Below are positions 55,858 to 64,000 of a DNA stretch of 64,000 nt, piece by piece (positions within the stretch are counted from its first letter, which is position 1; each line of letters starts with the position of its first letter). This DNA is from Cloacibacillus porcorum (GTDB lineage Bacteria; Synergistota; Synergistia; Synergistales; Synergistaceae): the NCBI RefSeq assembly GCF_001701045.1, contig NZ_CP016757.1, forward strand, positions 1,915,501 through 1,979,500. Reading direction: 5' to 3'. The notes under the pieces are model-generated. The model saw nothing but the letters and a program-made list of their open reading frames with translations, made no database searches and was not told the origin of the DNA. The position numbers were made by a program, and so were the translations under genes.

Positions 55858-57260
55858 CATTCTCAAAGTGGAAGACCCCCATTAAAGAACAGGATCCTGA
55901 GGTACGTAAAGGCAATTTCGGTGAAGTTTGCCTCGGCTATAGCCTTGAAGAGGGACAGCTTGAGGCCGGACGCTGCCTCCAGTGCAAAACGAAGCCCTGC
56001 ATCGCGGGCTGCCCCGTCAAGATCGACATCCCCGCCTTCATCAAGTGCGTCAAAGAGGGCGATATGGCCGGCGCCGCCGAAGTAATGGATAAATACACGA
56101 ACCTTCCCGCCGTCTGCGGACGCGTCTGCCCGCAGGAATCACAGTGCGAAGGCCTCTGCACCGTCGGTAAGATGAAGGACTTTGAGCCTGTCGCCATCGG
56201 CAAGCTTGAGCGCCTCGTCGCCGACTGGAAATACGCACAGGAAAATATGGCTCCCAAGGCCTACGAGGGCGAAAAGAAGGGCAAAGTCGCGGTAGTCGGC
56301 TCCGGCCCCTCAAGCCTCACCGTCGCTGGCGACCTCGCGAAGATGGGCTACGAAGTAAAGATATTCGAAGCCCTTCACGCGGCCGGCGGCGTCCTCATCT
56401 ACGGCATCCCCGAATTCCGTCTCCCCAAGAAGATCGTCAAGATGGAGATCGAGGCGATGCAGAAGCTCGGCGTAGATATCGAATGCAACGTCGTCGTCGG
56501 CAAGACGATCACCATGCAGGAGATCATGGAAGAATATGACGCCTGTTACATCGCGGTCGGCGCGGGCGCGCCTCACTTCCAGGGCGTCCCCGGCACCACG
56601 CTCAACGGCGTATACTCCGCCTCCGAGTACCTCACAAGAATCAACCTCATGCACGGCTATGAGTTCCCGAAATTCGACACCCCCGCAAAAAAGGCGAATA
56701 AGGTAGTCGTCATCGGCGGCGGCAACGTCGCGATGGATGCCGCCCGCTCCGCGAAGCGCCTTGGCGCCGAAGAGGTTACGGTAGTCTACCGCCGTTCGCT
56801 CGCCGAACTCCCCGCGCGTATCGAAGAATACCACCACGCCGTTGAAGAGGGCATCATCTTCAACTGGCTCACCAACCCGACCGAATATGTCGACGACGGC
56901 AATGGACAGCTTAAGGGCGTCAAATGCATCAAAATGGAGCTCGGCGAGCCCGACGCCTCCGGCAGACGCCGCCCCGTTCCCGTCGAGGGCAGCGAGTTCT
57001 TCATCGAGGCCGACTGCGCCATCGAGGCGATCGGACAGGGCTCCAACAAAGTCCTGCTCTCGACCTTCCCCGAGATGAAGCTCAACAAGTGGGGCTACAT
57101 CGAAGCCGACGAAAAGACCGGCGCTACCTCCGTTCCCGGCGTATTCGCGGGTGGTGACATCGTCACCGGCGCGGCCACCGTCATCCTCGCGATGGGCGCC
57201 GGCAAAGACGCCGCCGTGGCGATCGACAAATACATCACAGAAAAGAAAGCCGCGAAGTAA
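55848..57260 (+). CDS. gltA: NfnB/GltA-type NADPH-dependent flavoprotein (glutamate synthase small subunit family)
   Basis: 470 residues. N-terminal Fe-S motifs CLQCKTKPCIAGCPVKIDIP (about 44-63) and CGRVCPQESQCEGLC (about 90-104); FAD fold VAVVGSGPSSLTVAGDLA (about 146-163) and NADPH fold VVVIGGGNVAMDAARSAKR (about 285-303). C-terminal VFAGGDIVTGAATVILAMGAG. The stand-alone family is annotated as homotetrameric glutamate synthase, but with the adjacent small subunit NfnB is more likely. The exact acceptor cannot be read from sequence. Confidence 0.9.
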   Translation: MAVTFSKWKTPIKEQDPEVRKGNFGEVCLGYSLEEGQLEAGRCLQCKTKPCIAGCPVKIDIPAFIKCVKEGDMAGAAEVMDKYTNLPAVCGRVCPQESQCEGLCTVGKMKDFEPVAIGKLERLVADWKYAQENMAPKAYEGEKKGKVAVVGSGPSSLTVAGDLAKMGYEVKIFEALHAAGGVLIYGIPEFRLPKKIVKMEIEAMQKLGVDIECNVVVGKTITMQEIMEEYDACYIAVGAGAPHFQGVPGTTLNGVYSASEYLTRINLMHGYEFPKFDTPAKKANKVVVIGGGNVAMDAARSAKRLGAEEVTVVYRRSLAELPARIEEYHHAVEEGIIFNWLTNPTEYVDDGNGQLKGVKCIKMELGEPDASGRRRPVPVEGSEFFIEADCAIEAIGQGSNKVLLSTFPEMKLNKWGYIEADEKTGATSVPGVFAGGDIVTGAATVILAMGAGKDAAVAIDKYITEKKAAK

Positions 57261-57281
57261 GCGTCCCTTTTCCGAACAACC

Positions 57282-57315
57282 AACACCCCCGCTCTTTCGC
57301 AGCGGGGGTGTTTTT
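57282..57315 (+). terminator. Terminator after the NfnAB-like pair
   Basis: AACACCCCCGCT and AGCGGGGGTGTT form a 12-bp perfect stem followed by TTTTT. Confidence 0.95.
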
Positions 57316-57395
57316 ATATCAAAGAGGCTAACCGCTATTTATCTCTTTTCTATAAAAAATGTAAATAGGTTTTGCGAATTTCACATGACAACAGG

Positions 57396-57534
57396 AAAAT
57401 CGGCGCGAAGAAGTGCCGTAGGCTAAATAAGCCGGCCCCTAAGTACCGGAGCCGTATTGTTCATACGGCGAGGACACTTAGGGGCCAGCTTATGACGCAT
57501 ACGGTGCTTATTCGCGCCGATTTTTATAAACGCC
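57396..57534. repeat. 139-nt long imperfect palindrome (hairpin element)
   Basis: Outer arms AAAATCGGCGCGAA and TTCGCGCCGATTTT pair over 14 bp. Further in, AAGTGCCGTA pairs with TACGGTGCTT (two G-U), ATAAGC with GCTTAT, GGCCCCTAAGT with ACTTAGGGGCC (11 bp), and GCCGTAT with ATACGGC at the tip (centre about 57460). It lies between a terminator and the convergent VIT gene. It could be a MITE-like palindromic repeat, a structured ncRNA or a DNA cruciform; the sequence alone cannot decide. Confidence 0.75.
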
Positions 57535-57547
57535 GATTTACGGTAAG

Positions 57548-58414
57548 TTACATGGAGATCCCCAGTACTTTCTGAGCTCCCCATCCTATCAGGAACGATA
57601 GCGCCGCAACACCAAAGCTGATACAGATCATCTCCCTGAATGCGGGGGTAAAGGGCTCTTTCCGCACCACCGATACATAGAAGGTGAAGAGCATGATGAC
57701 GATGGCCGCATTGACGAGACAGCCGGCGAGCGCGGCAAGCGGCGAGCTGATAAAGGCATAGGGCACAAGCAGCATGCAGACCGCGAACATATAGGCGATG
57801 CCCGTATAGACGGCGGCCTTCAGCGGATGGTGCTCGCCGGGATCGTTCTTTTTCGCGAGATACTCGGATGCCGCCATTGACAGCGTCGCGGCGCTGCCGG
57901 TGATAAAACCGGCCATGCAGATGACCGTGGAGTTGCCAAGCGCGAAGGTGAACCCCGCAAGCGCCCCCGTCAGCTCAACGAGCGCGTCGTTAATCCCGAG
58001 CACCATCGAGCTGATATACTTGAGCCGCTCGTCGTCAACCATCGCGATGAGCTCGCGCTCGTGTTCCTCCTCCTCCGCGTATATCTTGAGCGCCTCCGGC
58101 ACGTCCTCGGCGATCCGCGCGTATTCGACCTGCGCCTTTTCCTCCCCCGTCTCCATAAGGTTGATTACAAACGTAAGTCCGAATAGCAGACCGCAAATAC
58201 GGTAAAAGAGGATCTTAAGCCCGTTGGGTTTCGGCATACAGCCGGTGTAGCGGCTCCAGATCTCGGCATGCCTTCCCTCCTCCGCGGAAATCTTCGCGAG
58301 CACCGACGCGTTTTCCTTCCCCGCGTGACGCGCCATATGCGCGTATATAACATGTTCCGTAACTTCATTCAGCTGCATCGTTTTGATCGTTTCAAGCACA
58401 TCTTTGTTCATCAT
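57548..58414 (-). CDS. Ferritin-like domain plus VIT1/CCC1 membrane protein
   Basis: 288 residues from the ATG at 58414; an open frame extends to 58456 without a ribosome site. The N-terminal ferritin-like four-helix domain (about 1-130) has the iron-ligand patterns TEHVIYAHMARH and EEGRHAEIW and a further EEEEHEREL. The VIT1-type domain (about 145-288) has four or five membrane helices, with GINDALVELTGALAGFTFAL as the family signature. Such rubrerythrin-VIT fusions (MbfA-like) export iron or manganese. Monocistronic. Confidence 0.85.
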   Translation of the reverse strand: MMNKDVLETIKTMQLNEVTEHVIYAHMARHAGKENASVLAKISAEEGRHAEIWSRYTGCMPKPNGLKILFYRICGLLFGLTFVINLMETGEEKAQVEYARIAEDVPEALKIYAEEEEHERELIAMVDDERLKYISSMVLGINDALVELTGALAGFTFALGNSTVICMAGFITGSAATLSMAASEYLAKKNDPGEHHPLKAAVYTGIAYMFAVCMLLVPYAFISSPLAALAGCLVNAAIVIMLFTFYVSVVRKEPFTPAFREMICISFGVAALSFLIGWGAQKVLGISM

Positions 58415-58523
58415 AAAGGCACCGCCGTATCCTATTTTTAACAGAAATTTTAACAAGCAGCTATTGACCTCATAATAAAAACCTCCCTATAATGCGGCAA
58501 TTACACCTTAAGGAGGCCAATTA

Positions 58524-59060
58524 ATGAATAAAATAGCCCTTTTCATCTGCCTTGTCTATTATATAGCGATATCGTCCCTTTCTCCAGCGGAGGCGGCGAC
58601 GGCTAAAGAATTTGCCGCCGCGCACAGATGCCGCATAGACGCAGACGCCCTCGCGCTGATGGAGTCGCTCGGGGAGCTGACCTACCTTGACTCGGCCTTT
58701 ATCCTGCGCATCGCGCCGCTGCCGCCGGAGAGACAGCGCGCCCTCACGCTGCTGCTCGCCTCCGACGGACACATGACCGTCGAGAAGCTCAAGCGCACAC
58801 CTCTTGCCGTCGTCGTGCCGGAAGACCCCGGCGACATCATTCCTCTGTTATATGAACTATTGAGGGAGGATTACTGGCGCGGCTGGCTGAGGCGCCATTC
58901 CTTTATGGCCGAGGTAAAGATGAGGGAATGGCGCGGCACCGCGAAGAGGCGCTTTACCGACCCAGAGCTTGCGGTAAGGCTGATAGATATCTTTTTTCAG
59001 AAGAAAGAGGGGCGATATGACAGCGCCTCCGTAATTTATACGAGTGGAATAAAAAAATAA
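58524..59060 (+). CDS. Secreted hypothetical protein
   Basis: 178 residues. Signal peptide (about 1-24, ending PAEAA), then an alpha-rich domain. No family recognised. A clear AAGGAGGCC site precedes the ATG. Possibly exported; no partner genes in its unit. Confidence 0.6.
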   Translation: MNKIALFICLVYYIAISSLSPAEAATAKEFAAAHRCRIDADALALMESLGELTYLDSAFILRIAPLPPERQRALTLLLASDGHMTVEKLKRTPLAVVVPEDPGDIIPLLYELLREDYWRGWLRRHSFMAEVKMREWRGTAKRRFTDPELAVRLIDIFFQKKEGRYDSASVIYTSGIKK

Positions 59061-59192
59061 CAAGTTGTTAGAAATTATTAATAACAAATTATCAAAAATT
59101 ATTGACAGATAGTTATAAAAATGCGAGAATACCCTCAATGTTAGCCGTCTGTTATATAAATATCGGGAAAAAATTTAGGGAGGAATTTCCAG

Positions 59193-59843
59193 ATGAAAAA
59201 GTTGTTAGTTCTCGTCTATGTATGTGCAGCATTTGTATTGTCGTCGTCAGCCGCAATGGCGGAAGACGCGGGACACGGCGGCCATGTAGCGCCGGAGCCG
59301 CCGGACGCCTCAAAGTTCGTCGAAGTAAAGATAGCTTCATCTGACATTCAAATCGCCGCCCCTGATACAGGGTCGATAGAGGTGCAGAACGCAGAGCCGA
59401 TTATGGGAACCGGTCTCACCACGATAACAACCTCCGGTAAATTCATCAGCGATACAGGCAAAAAGCCTTCGCTGCTGGGCGGTTTCACCCTTGATATAAA
59501 GCACGAGGGTACTGATGAAAATGCTACGATTGATATCGCGCTTCCATCAGTACAGGCTATGGGGCTGAAAGAGCTCCCCGCCTACGCCTGGATACAGGAT
59601 AAGAATCAACTCACCGGCGAGGCAGCCGATCTCTATTCAAGATATTCTATTAAGAGCGAGCCCGGCGGTCTTACTGTAAAAAACGTAGTGCTGAGCAAAC
59701 ACTTCTCGGCGGCTAACGTGCTCGTCGGCAATGAGACAGCCGTCAGTCACCACGACGGCGGTTCCAGCGGCTGCAATGCGGCGGCCCTTCCGATCGTTGT
59801 CCTCCTAACGGCTCTTCCGCTTCTCTACTTCCGCAGGAAGTAA
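59193..59843 (+). CDS. Secreted protein with Synergist-CTERM sorting signal
   Basis: 216 residues. Sec signal peptide (about 1-22, ending SAAMA). The mature part is His/Gly-rich at the start (DAGHGGHVAPEPPD), then beta-rich. The last 28 residues are a sorting tail: SSGCNAA motif, a hydrophobic helix (LPIVVLLTALPLLY) and a basic FRRK end, matching the Synergist-CTERM domain known from this phylum. It is probably anchored or processed at the envelope. Function unknown. AGGGAGG precedes the ATG. Confidence 0.85.
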   Translation: MKKLLVLVYVCAAFVLSSSAAMAEDAGHGGHVAPEPPDASKFVEVKIASSDIQIAAPDTGSIEVQNAEPIMGTGLTTITTSGKFISDTGKKPSLLGGFTLDIKHEGTDENATIDIALPSVQAMGLKELPAYAWIQDKNQLTGEAADLYSRYSIKSEPGGLTVKNVVLSKHFSAANVLVGNETAVSHHDGGSSGCNAAALPIVVLLTALPLLYFRRK

Positions 59844-59874
59844 CGCGCCAGGAGCACTGATCAAAACATATAGA

Positions 59875-59908
59875 AATATGCCCCTTCGCGGCGAAGGGGC
59901 ATATTTTT
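59875..59908 (+). terminator. Terminator after the Synergist-CTERM gene
   Basis: ATATGCCCCTTCGC and GCGAAGGGGCATAT share a near-perfect stem with a tight loop, then TTTTT. Confidence 0.93.
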
Positions 59909-59951
59909 CAGCCGTTCGCGGTCATCCCTATAAGGCGGAGAGTAGAAAAAA

Positions 59952-62111
59952 TTGCGAAAACTTTTATATAGCCTTTTTATCATATTTATCAGCGCGGCGG
60001 CGGCAGCGGCCGCCAGCCCCTCTAATACCGGCTTCACCGGGCTATGGGAATATCCTACGGCGGAGGTCCCCGGAGACGGCGCCGGATGGATACATTACAG
60101 CCGTTACTCCCCATACCGAACGTACGCGGCGGATCTCGGCCTCTTTCCCTGGCTGGAATTCAATCTGCGCCTTACGGAATACGAGAACGACGCCGCGAAG
60201 GTTTCCGACGCCTTCGGATATTACAAGGACAAGGGACTTGATCTAAAGCTGCTGCTGGCGGAGCAGGAGGGCTTTCGTCCAGCGCTGGCCGCCGGAGTTA
60301 TCGACATTATGGGTACGGAACTCCGCAAGGGATATTTCGGGGCGGCTACCTGGAGATACAAAAACGCCGCCGTCACGGTGGGATACGGCAGCGATATGTA
60401 CAACGGCTTTTACGGCGGCCTCTCCTGGAGTCCGCTGGAATGGCTTGAGTTCAAAGCGGAGTACAGCCCTATGGACTACACAAAGGAGCGCGTGAGCGGC
60501 GTATTGATACACCCGAAGGAGGCAGACTCAAAATTTAACTACGGCGTCGTGCTGAAGGCAAAATGCGGGCTGATGGGAAGCCTCAGCTATCAGCGCGGCG
60601 AGGAGCTCTGTTTCGGCGTCAGCTACGCCTACGACCTCAGCCGTCCCATCTTCGGCGGGAAGCACCCGCCAAAACCGGGCGAGGCCAACAGCAAAGACTG
60701 GGACAGCTGCGATATCAGGAAATTGACCGCCGATCTCCAGGAGACGCTGGGGGCACGCGGCTTCGGACTGCGCAACGTCGTCGTCTTAGCCGGCGACAAG
60801 ACGATACACGCAGCCTTCGAAAATATCGGTTACGCCTCGCAGACGCAGGCCGTCGCGCGCGCGATAATCACCGCCTCACGCAATATCCCGTGGGACACGG
60901 AGTCATTCACCTGCGCGGTCATGGTGCGCGGAGCGCCGGTCTCCTGCGTAAGTCTGAATCAGGAACAAATGTCCCTGATAAGAATGGATAAATTCCGCGC
61001 GTTCGACATAGAACGACGCTCCTTCAGCTGGGCAGAGAAGACAAAATACGGAACGCCTCCCGGAACGAAGTGGGATGTGATGGCCGGCCCCGGCGAGAGC
61101 CGCAGAAACGGCTGGGGTGAGATCCGCGCCGCGCTTGCCTTTGAACCGCGCATAGACAAACAGCTCGACAAAATGCCCTTTATGGCGCGCACTGACATCG
61201 ACTGGATCGCGCAGCTGCGTTCATCGCAGGGCTGGTCCGCATACTTAAAGGTACGCCAGCCGCTGCACAATAATGTGGAGATCTGGTGGGAACCGGAGAT
61301 GAACGACACGACGCGCATCTGGAAGGTAGTCCTGAGTTATCTCTATAAATTCGATAAAAACCTCTGGGCGCTCGGGGAATTCGGATACCTTGATGAAAAC
61401 TATTTCGGCGGAAACCTCTGGGGCCGGTATTACATTCCGCAGACAAACCTTTGGGCTGGAGGCCGCCTCTCCGCGACCAAAGAACGCGAATATGACTCCT
61501 TCGGCGGCATCCCGGAATATAAGAGAGATTATTACTATGATTATTCAAAGAGGGAATATGTAACGCTCTACCTGCCGCAGAACGGCGATAACGGCTGGAA
61601 CCTCTCATGGTGGATCGAGGGCGGCTATCACGACTCAACCTATAACGCCGACCTTACGGCCCGCTACGGGAAATTCGTCGACGGAGACAAAGGATACCGG
61701 CTTGACGCCGTGAGAAACTGGGACGCGGCGCGCGTCGGATTTTATTACACCGATACGGACAGAAAGACGACAGGCAAAAGCTTTACCGACGCCGGAATGA
61801 TACTGCATCTGCCGCTGTCGGCCTGGTATGACGGCCACGCGAGCAATACCTACTGGGATGAGGAATTTACCATGCTGTCCACATTCAGGCTATTCGCCGG
61901 CAAGATGCCTGGAGCCTGGCAGACGCCGGAGGCACTCGTCGGAGAGCTTCAGCCGGAGAGGCTGTATCAGGAGGTCGGCGATCAGATTGAAAGGCTTTGC
62001 CTCCAGATGAAGGGAGACGAGGCTTTGCAGGAAGAACCGGCTAAGGCATACGGCTTCGTTGATTACCTCACCGGGAAATGGCGCAGGGATATAGCTATAA
62101 CTGACAAGTGA
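59952..62111 (+). CDS. YjbH-like exopolysaccharide outer-membrane protein
   Basis: 719 residues from a TTG start with GGAG upstream. Signal peptide (about 1-21), then a TGLWEYPTAEVPGDG opening typical of YjbH-type (DUF940) proteins and a long beta-rich body full of aromatic residues, suggestive of an outer-membrane barrel. It is involved in capsule or exopolysaccharide production in other diderms. It is followed by an SLBB export gene, which supports this. Confidence 0.8.
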   Translation: MRKLLYSLFIIFISAAAAAAASPSNTGFTGLWEYPTAEVPGDGAGWIHYSRYSPYRTYAADLGLFPWLEFNLRLTEYENDAAKVSDAFGYYKDKGLDLKLLLAEQEGFRPALAAGVIDIMGTELRKGYFGAATWRYKNAAVTVGYGSDMYNGFYGGLSWSPLEWLEFKAEYSPMDYTKERVSGVLIHPKEADSKFNYGVVLKAKCGLMGSLSYQRGEELCFGVSYAYDLSRPIFGGKHPPKPGEANSKDWDSCDIRKLTADLQETLGARGFGLRNVVVLAGDKTIHAAFENIGYASQTQAVARAIITASRNIPWDTESFTCAVMVRGAPVSCVSLNQEQMSLIRMDKFRAFDIERRSFSWAEKTKYGTPPGTKWDVMAGPGESRRNGWGEIRAALAFEPRIDKQLDKMPFMARTDIDWIAQLRSSQGWSAYLKVRQPLHNNVEIWWEPEMNDTTRIWKVVLSYLYKFDKNLWALGEFGYLDENYFGGNLWGRYYIPQTNLWAGGRLSATKEREYDSFGGIPEYKRDYYYDYSKREYVTLYLPQNGDNGWNLSWWIEGGYHDSTYNADLTARYGKFVDGDKGYRLDAVRNWDAARVGFYYTDTDRKTTGKSFTDAGMILHLPLSAWYDGHASNTYWDEEFTMLSTFRLFAGKMPGAWQTPEALVGELQPERLYQEVGDQIERLCLQMKGDEALQEEPAKAYGFVDYLTGKWRRDIAITDK

Positions 62112-62230
62112 TTTTTTAATCGCCGGCATCAATAATACACCGAAATTTTAACACACAGTTAAAACATTTATAACAAAACCGTGTCGATTTTATATATAGA
62201 AATACGAATTATACGCTCTGGAGGAATGAC
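62112..62230 (+). promoter_or_regulatory. Intergenic leader of the SLBB export gene
   Basis: 119 bases, AT-rich, with a TGGAGG site close to the ATG. Promoter boxes are not clear. No gene seen. Confidence 0.4.
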
Positions 62231-64000
62231 ATGTTGAAAAAACGTACAATAGCAGCTTTGGTTCTCATCTTTTACCTCTTCACCCTCGCCGCCCCGGCGG
62301 CTTCCGTTGCTGCGGATGCCGGCGCAGTCGCAGCTGCGGCTGCCGCCCTGACAGGACATGGTTTGGGAGGAGCGGCGGACAGCCCCGGAGACACAACCGC
62401 CTCCGAAGGAGCTTCGGATAGCGGGATATTTAACGGCGATACAGGCGCGAAAACCTCCGCAACTCCCCAAACGACAGATTTCCCCGCCACAATAGACCCC
62501 TCTGCCTCGGAACCGCAGACAACCGTCGTCAATGAAAAACTGGAGGAGGAAAGGCTGCATAATCCCGCTACAACGTCAGCGCCGGCCGCCACTACGTCAA
62601 TCTCTTCGCCCATCGATCCGAGAGAGGCCAGTGGCAGCACCATGTACGACAACCTGCGCGGCAGACTCGCCCGCTTCGGCGCGGACTTCTTTGCCTCACG
62701 CCGGGCCAACACGCTGACATACGCCCCCGTAGGCCCCAACTATGTGGTCGCGCCGGGAGACGAGGTGCGGATAACCCTGTGGGGATACGACGATATCAGG
62801 GCTAACCTGGTCGTCGACAGGGACGGCGTTCTGACGCTTCCCAAGGCCGGGCCGCTCAACGCGGCGGGGATGACCTTCGCGGAGCTCGAAAAGGCGGTCA
62901 ATAACGCTTACGGGAGAATATTCAACGACTTTGAAATCAACGTCTCTATGGGTAAGCTGCATACGATCAACGTATATGTAACGGGACACGCGTCACGCCC
63001 TGGGGCCTATGCCGTATCCTCAATGGCTACGCTCATCGATATTCTATCGCAGGCAGGAGGCCCGGCGCTTTCCGGCTCTATGCGCGCGATAGAGGTAAGA
63101 CGCGGCAATAAGAAAATCGCCACGCTCGATATTTACGAGCTTCTGCTGCATGGCAGCCGTAAGGGCGACGCGCGGCTGTGCGACGGCGACGTGATCTTTA
63201 TACCGACCGTAGGCAATCTCGTTTCGGTTGCGGGAAACGTCAAGCGTCCGGCGGTCTACGAGCTGACGAAAAATGAAAAACATCTTGCCGATATAATCAA
63301 GCTCGCGGGCGGCCTCACATCCGGCGCATACAAAGGGCGGGTACAGATCGTACGCGTCAAGGATAATACGATACGGACCGCCTTTGAATCGGAGCTCACG
63401 CAGAAAAACGCCGCGTCACAGAAACTGCAGGACGGAGACCTCGTGAAGATCTTCGCCGTGCCGGGCGGCTCGATCAACATACGCATCGCGGGAGCCGTCA
63501 TCCAGCCCGGCGTATACGCGATAGAGCCGGGAACGACGACGCTGGGTGACGTCCTTAAACGCGCGGGCGGTCTGCTCTACACCGCCGCTGCCGAAGGCGA
63601 GCTGACGCGCATTCAGGTCAGCGAACAGGGTCCCGTGACGACGCGCACGATGGTCAACCTGAGAGAGGCCATCGACGGCAAAGGGCGTTTTCTGCTCCAG
63701 CGCGACGACTACATCTTCGTCCGCACCGTGCCGGACTGGAACCTATACCGCAGCGCGCGGATAACGGGGCGCATCCTCTACCCCGGCAGCTATGCCGTCA
63801 AACAGGGGGAGCGGCTGTCGTCGCTCATCGAGCGTGCCGGCGGCTTCACCGAAGACGCCTTCCCGCGCGGCGCGGTCTTCATCCGTGACAGCGTAAGGGT
63901 CCAGCAGCAGAAAAGCATCGACGACATGATCCTGCGTCTGGAACGTGAAATGGCCGCCGCCGCCAACCAGGCCGTATCCACCGCGACAACAACCAAAGAC
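62231..64000 (+). CDS. Polysaccharide export protein with SLBB domains (Wza/OPX-like), partial
   Basis: 590 codons; continues past the window end. Signal peptide (about 1-26, ending ASVAA). A low-complexity Ala/Thr/Pro-rich stretch (about 30-130) leads to a Poly_export domain (about 165-245, NYVVAPGDEVRITLWG). Several SLBB repeats follow, each opening with VTGHASRPGAY-, VAGNVKRPAVYEL-, IAGAVIQPGVYAI- and ITGRILYPGSYAV-like patterns. Outer-membrane or periplasmic conduit for polysaccharide export. The multi-SLBB layout is longer than E. coli Wza. Confidence 0.9.
   Translation, partial: MLKKRTIAALVLIFYLFTLAAPAASVAADAGAVAAAAAALTGHGLGGAADSPGDTTASEGASDSGIFNGDTGAKTSATPQTTDFPATIDPSASEPQTTVVNEKLEEERLHNPATTSAPAATTSISSPIDPREASGSTMYDNLRGRLARFGADFFASRRANTLTYAPVGPNYVVAPGDEVRITLWGYDDIRANLVVDRDGVLTLPKAGPLNAAGMTFAELEKAVNNAYGRIFNDFEINVSMGKLHTINVYVTGHASRPGAYAVSSMATLIDILSQAGGPALSGSMRAIEVRRGNKKIATLDIYELLLHGSRKGDARLCDGDVIFIPTVGNLVSVAGNVKRPAVYELTKNEKHLADIIKLAGGLTSGAYKGRVQIVRVKDNTIRTAFESELTQKNAASQKLQDGDLVKIFAVPGGSINIRIAGAVIQPGVYAIEPGTTTLGDVLKRAGGLLYTAAAEGELTRIQVSEQGPVTTRTMVNLREAIDGKGRFLLQRDDYIFVRTVPDWNLYRSARITGRILYPGSYAVKQGERLSSLIERAGGFTEDAFPRGAVFIRDSVRVQQQKSIDDMILRLEREMAAAANQAVSTATTTKD

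Noticed and set aside
57396-57534. An integron attC site
   Set aside because: Large palindrome, but the R'/R'' core sites (GTTRRRY/RYYYAAC) and a nearby integrase or cassette are missing.

Overview
The window looks like the chromosome of a diderm, anaerobic, amino-acid-fermenting Synergistota bacterium, most likely a Cloacibacillus or Synergistes relative. Evidence seen in the sequence: a C-terminal tail at 59193-59843 that fits the Synergist-CTERM sorting signal, signal-peptidase-I style periplasmic proteins, outer-membrane polysaccharide export genes (YjbH-like, SLBB/Wza-like), selenium-linked purine genes, and an in-frame UGA replacing a catalytic Cys in a glutaredoxin. The genus is inference. 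I see no prophage, insertion sequence or CRISPR array.

Region 1 (1-13444, all minus strand) is an envelope and division block. In transcription order it holds RNase J, a Na/Pi cotransporter, UppP, a DUF4321 protein, Maf, a DUF5693 membrane protein, CsaB pyruvyl transferase, a two-gene transketolase-like pair that has lost its cofactor and catalytic motifs, FtsE, FtsX, an EnvC-type M23 factor and a CtpA-type S41 protease cut by the window edge. From Maf to FtsX most genes overlap or are separated by only a few bases. A tRNA-Gln/tRNA-Glu pair with a near-consensus promoter and a terminator follows at 13596-13851.

Region 2 (13864-24389) is a selenium-linked anaerobic purine/urate locus. Se-dependent xanthine dehydrogenase and YgfK run on the minus strand. 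A PAS-type YheO-like regulator, DpaL/YgeX, YgeY and YgeW run on the plus strand, with a repeat-rich AT control region between the two arms.

Region 3 (24390-38109) has a 1000-residue BTAD/AAA/TPR regulator divergent from a long-form urocanate hydratase. After that come a methyltransferase, a YciI protein, an SDR, a complete LivHMGFK branched-chain-type ABC importer and an MFS transporter with a structured leader. Region 4 (38193-44690) has a YuiF-type antiporter, an AT-rich gap, and a B. subtilis kip-like 5-oxoproline operon (NRAMP, pxpB, pxpC, pxpA, ycsI).

Region 5 (44928-52907) has small orphan genes and a tightly overlapping signalling operon: a 30-residue membrane peptide, an SSS symporter, a histidine kinase, an NtrC-type activator and a divergent sigma-54. 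It resembles the Pseudomonas CbrA/CbrB system in split form with its own sigma factor, and is my best candidate for an undescribed system. Region 6 (52987-64000) has Gpi, the selenocysteine glutaredoxin, an NfnAB-like flavoprotein pair, a 139-nt near-perfect hairpin element, a ferritin-like/VIT1 fusion, two secreted proteins and the start of an exopolysaccharide export locus that leaves the window.
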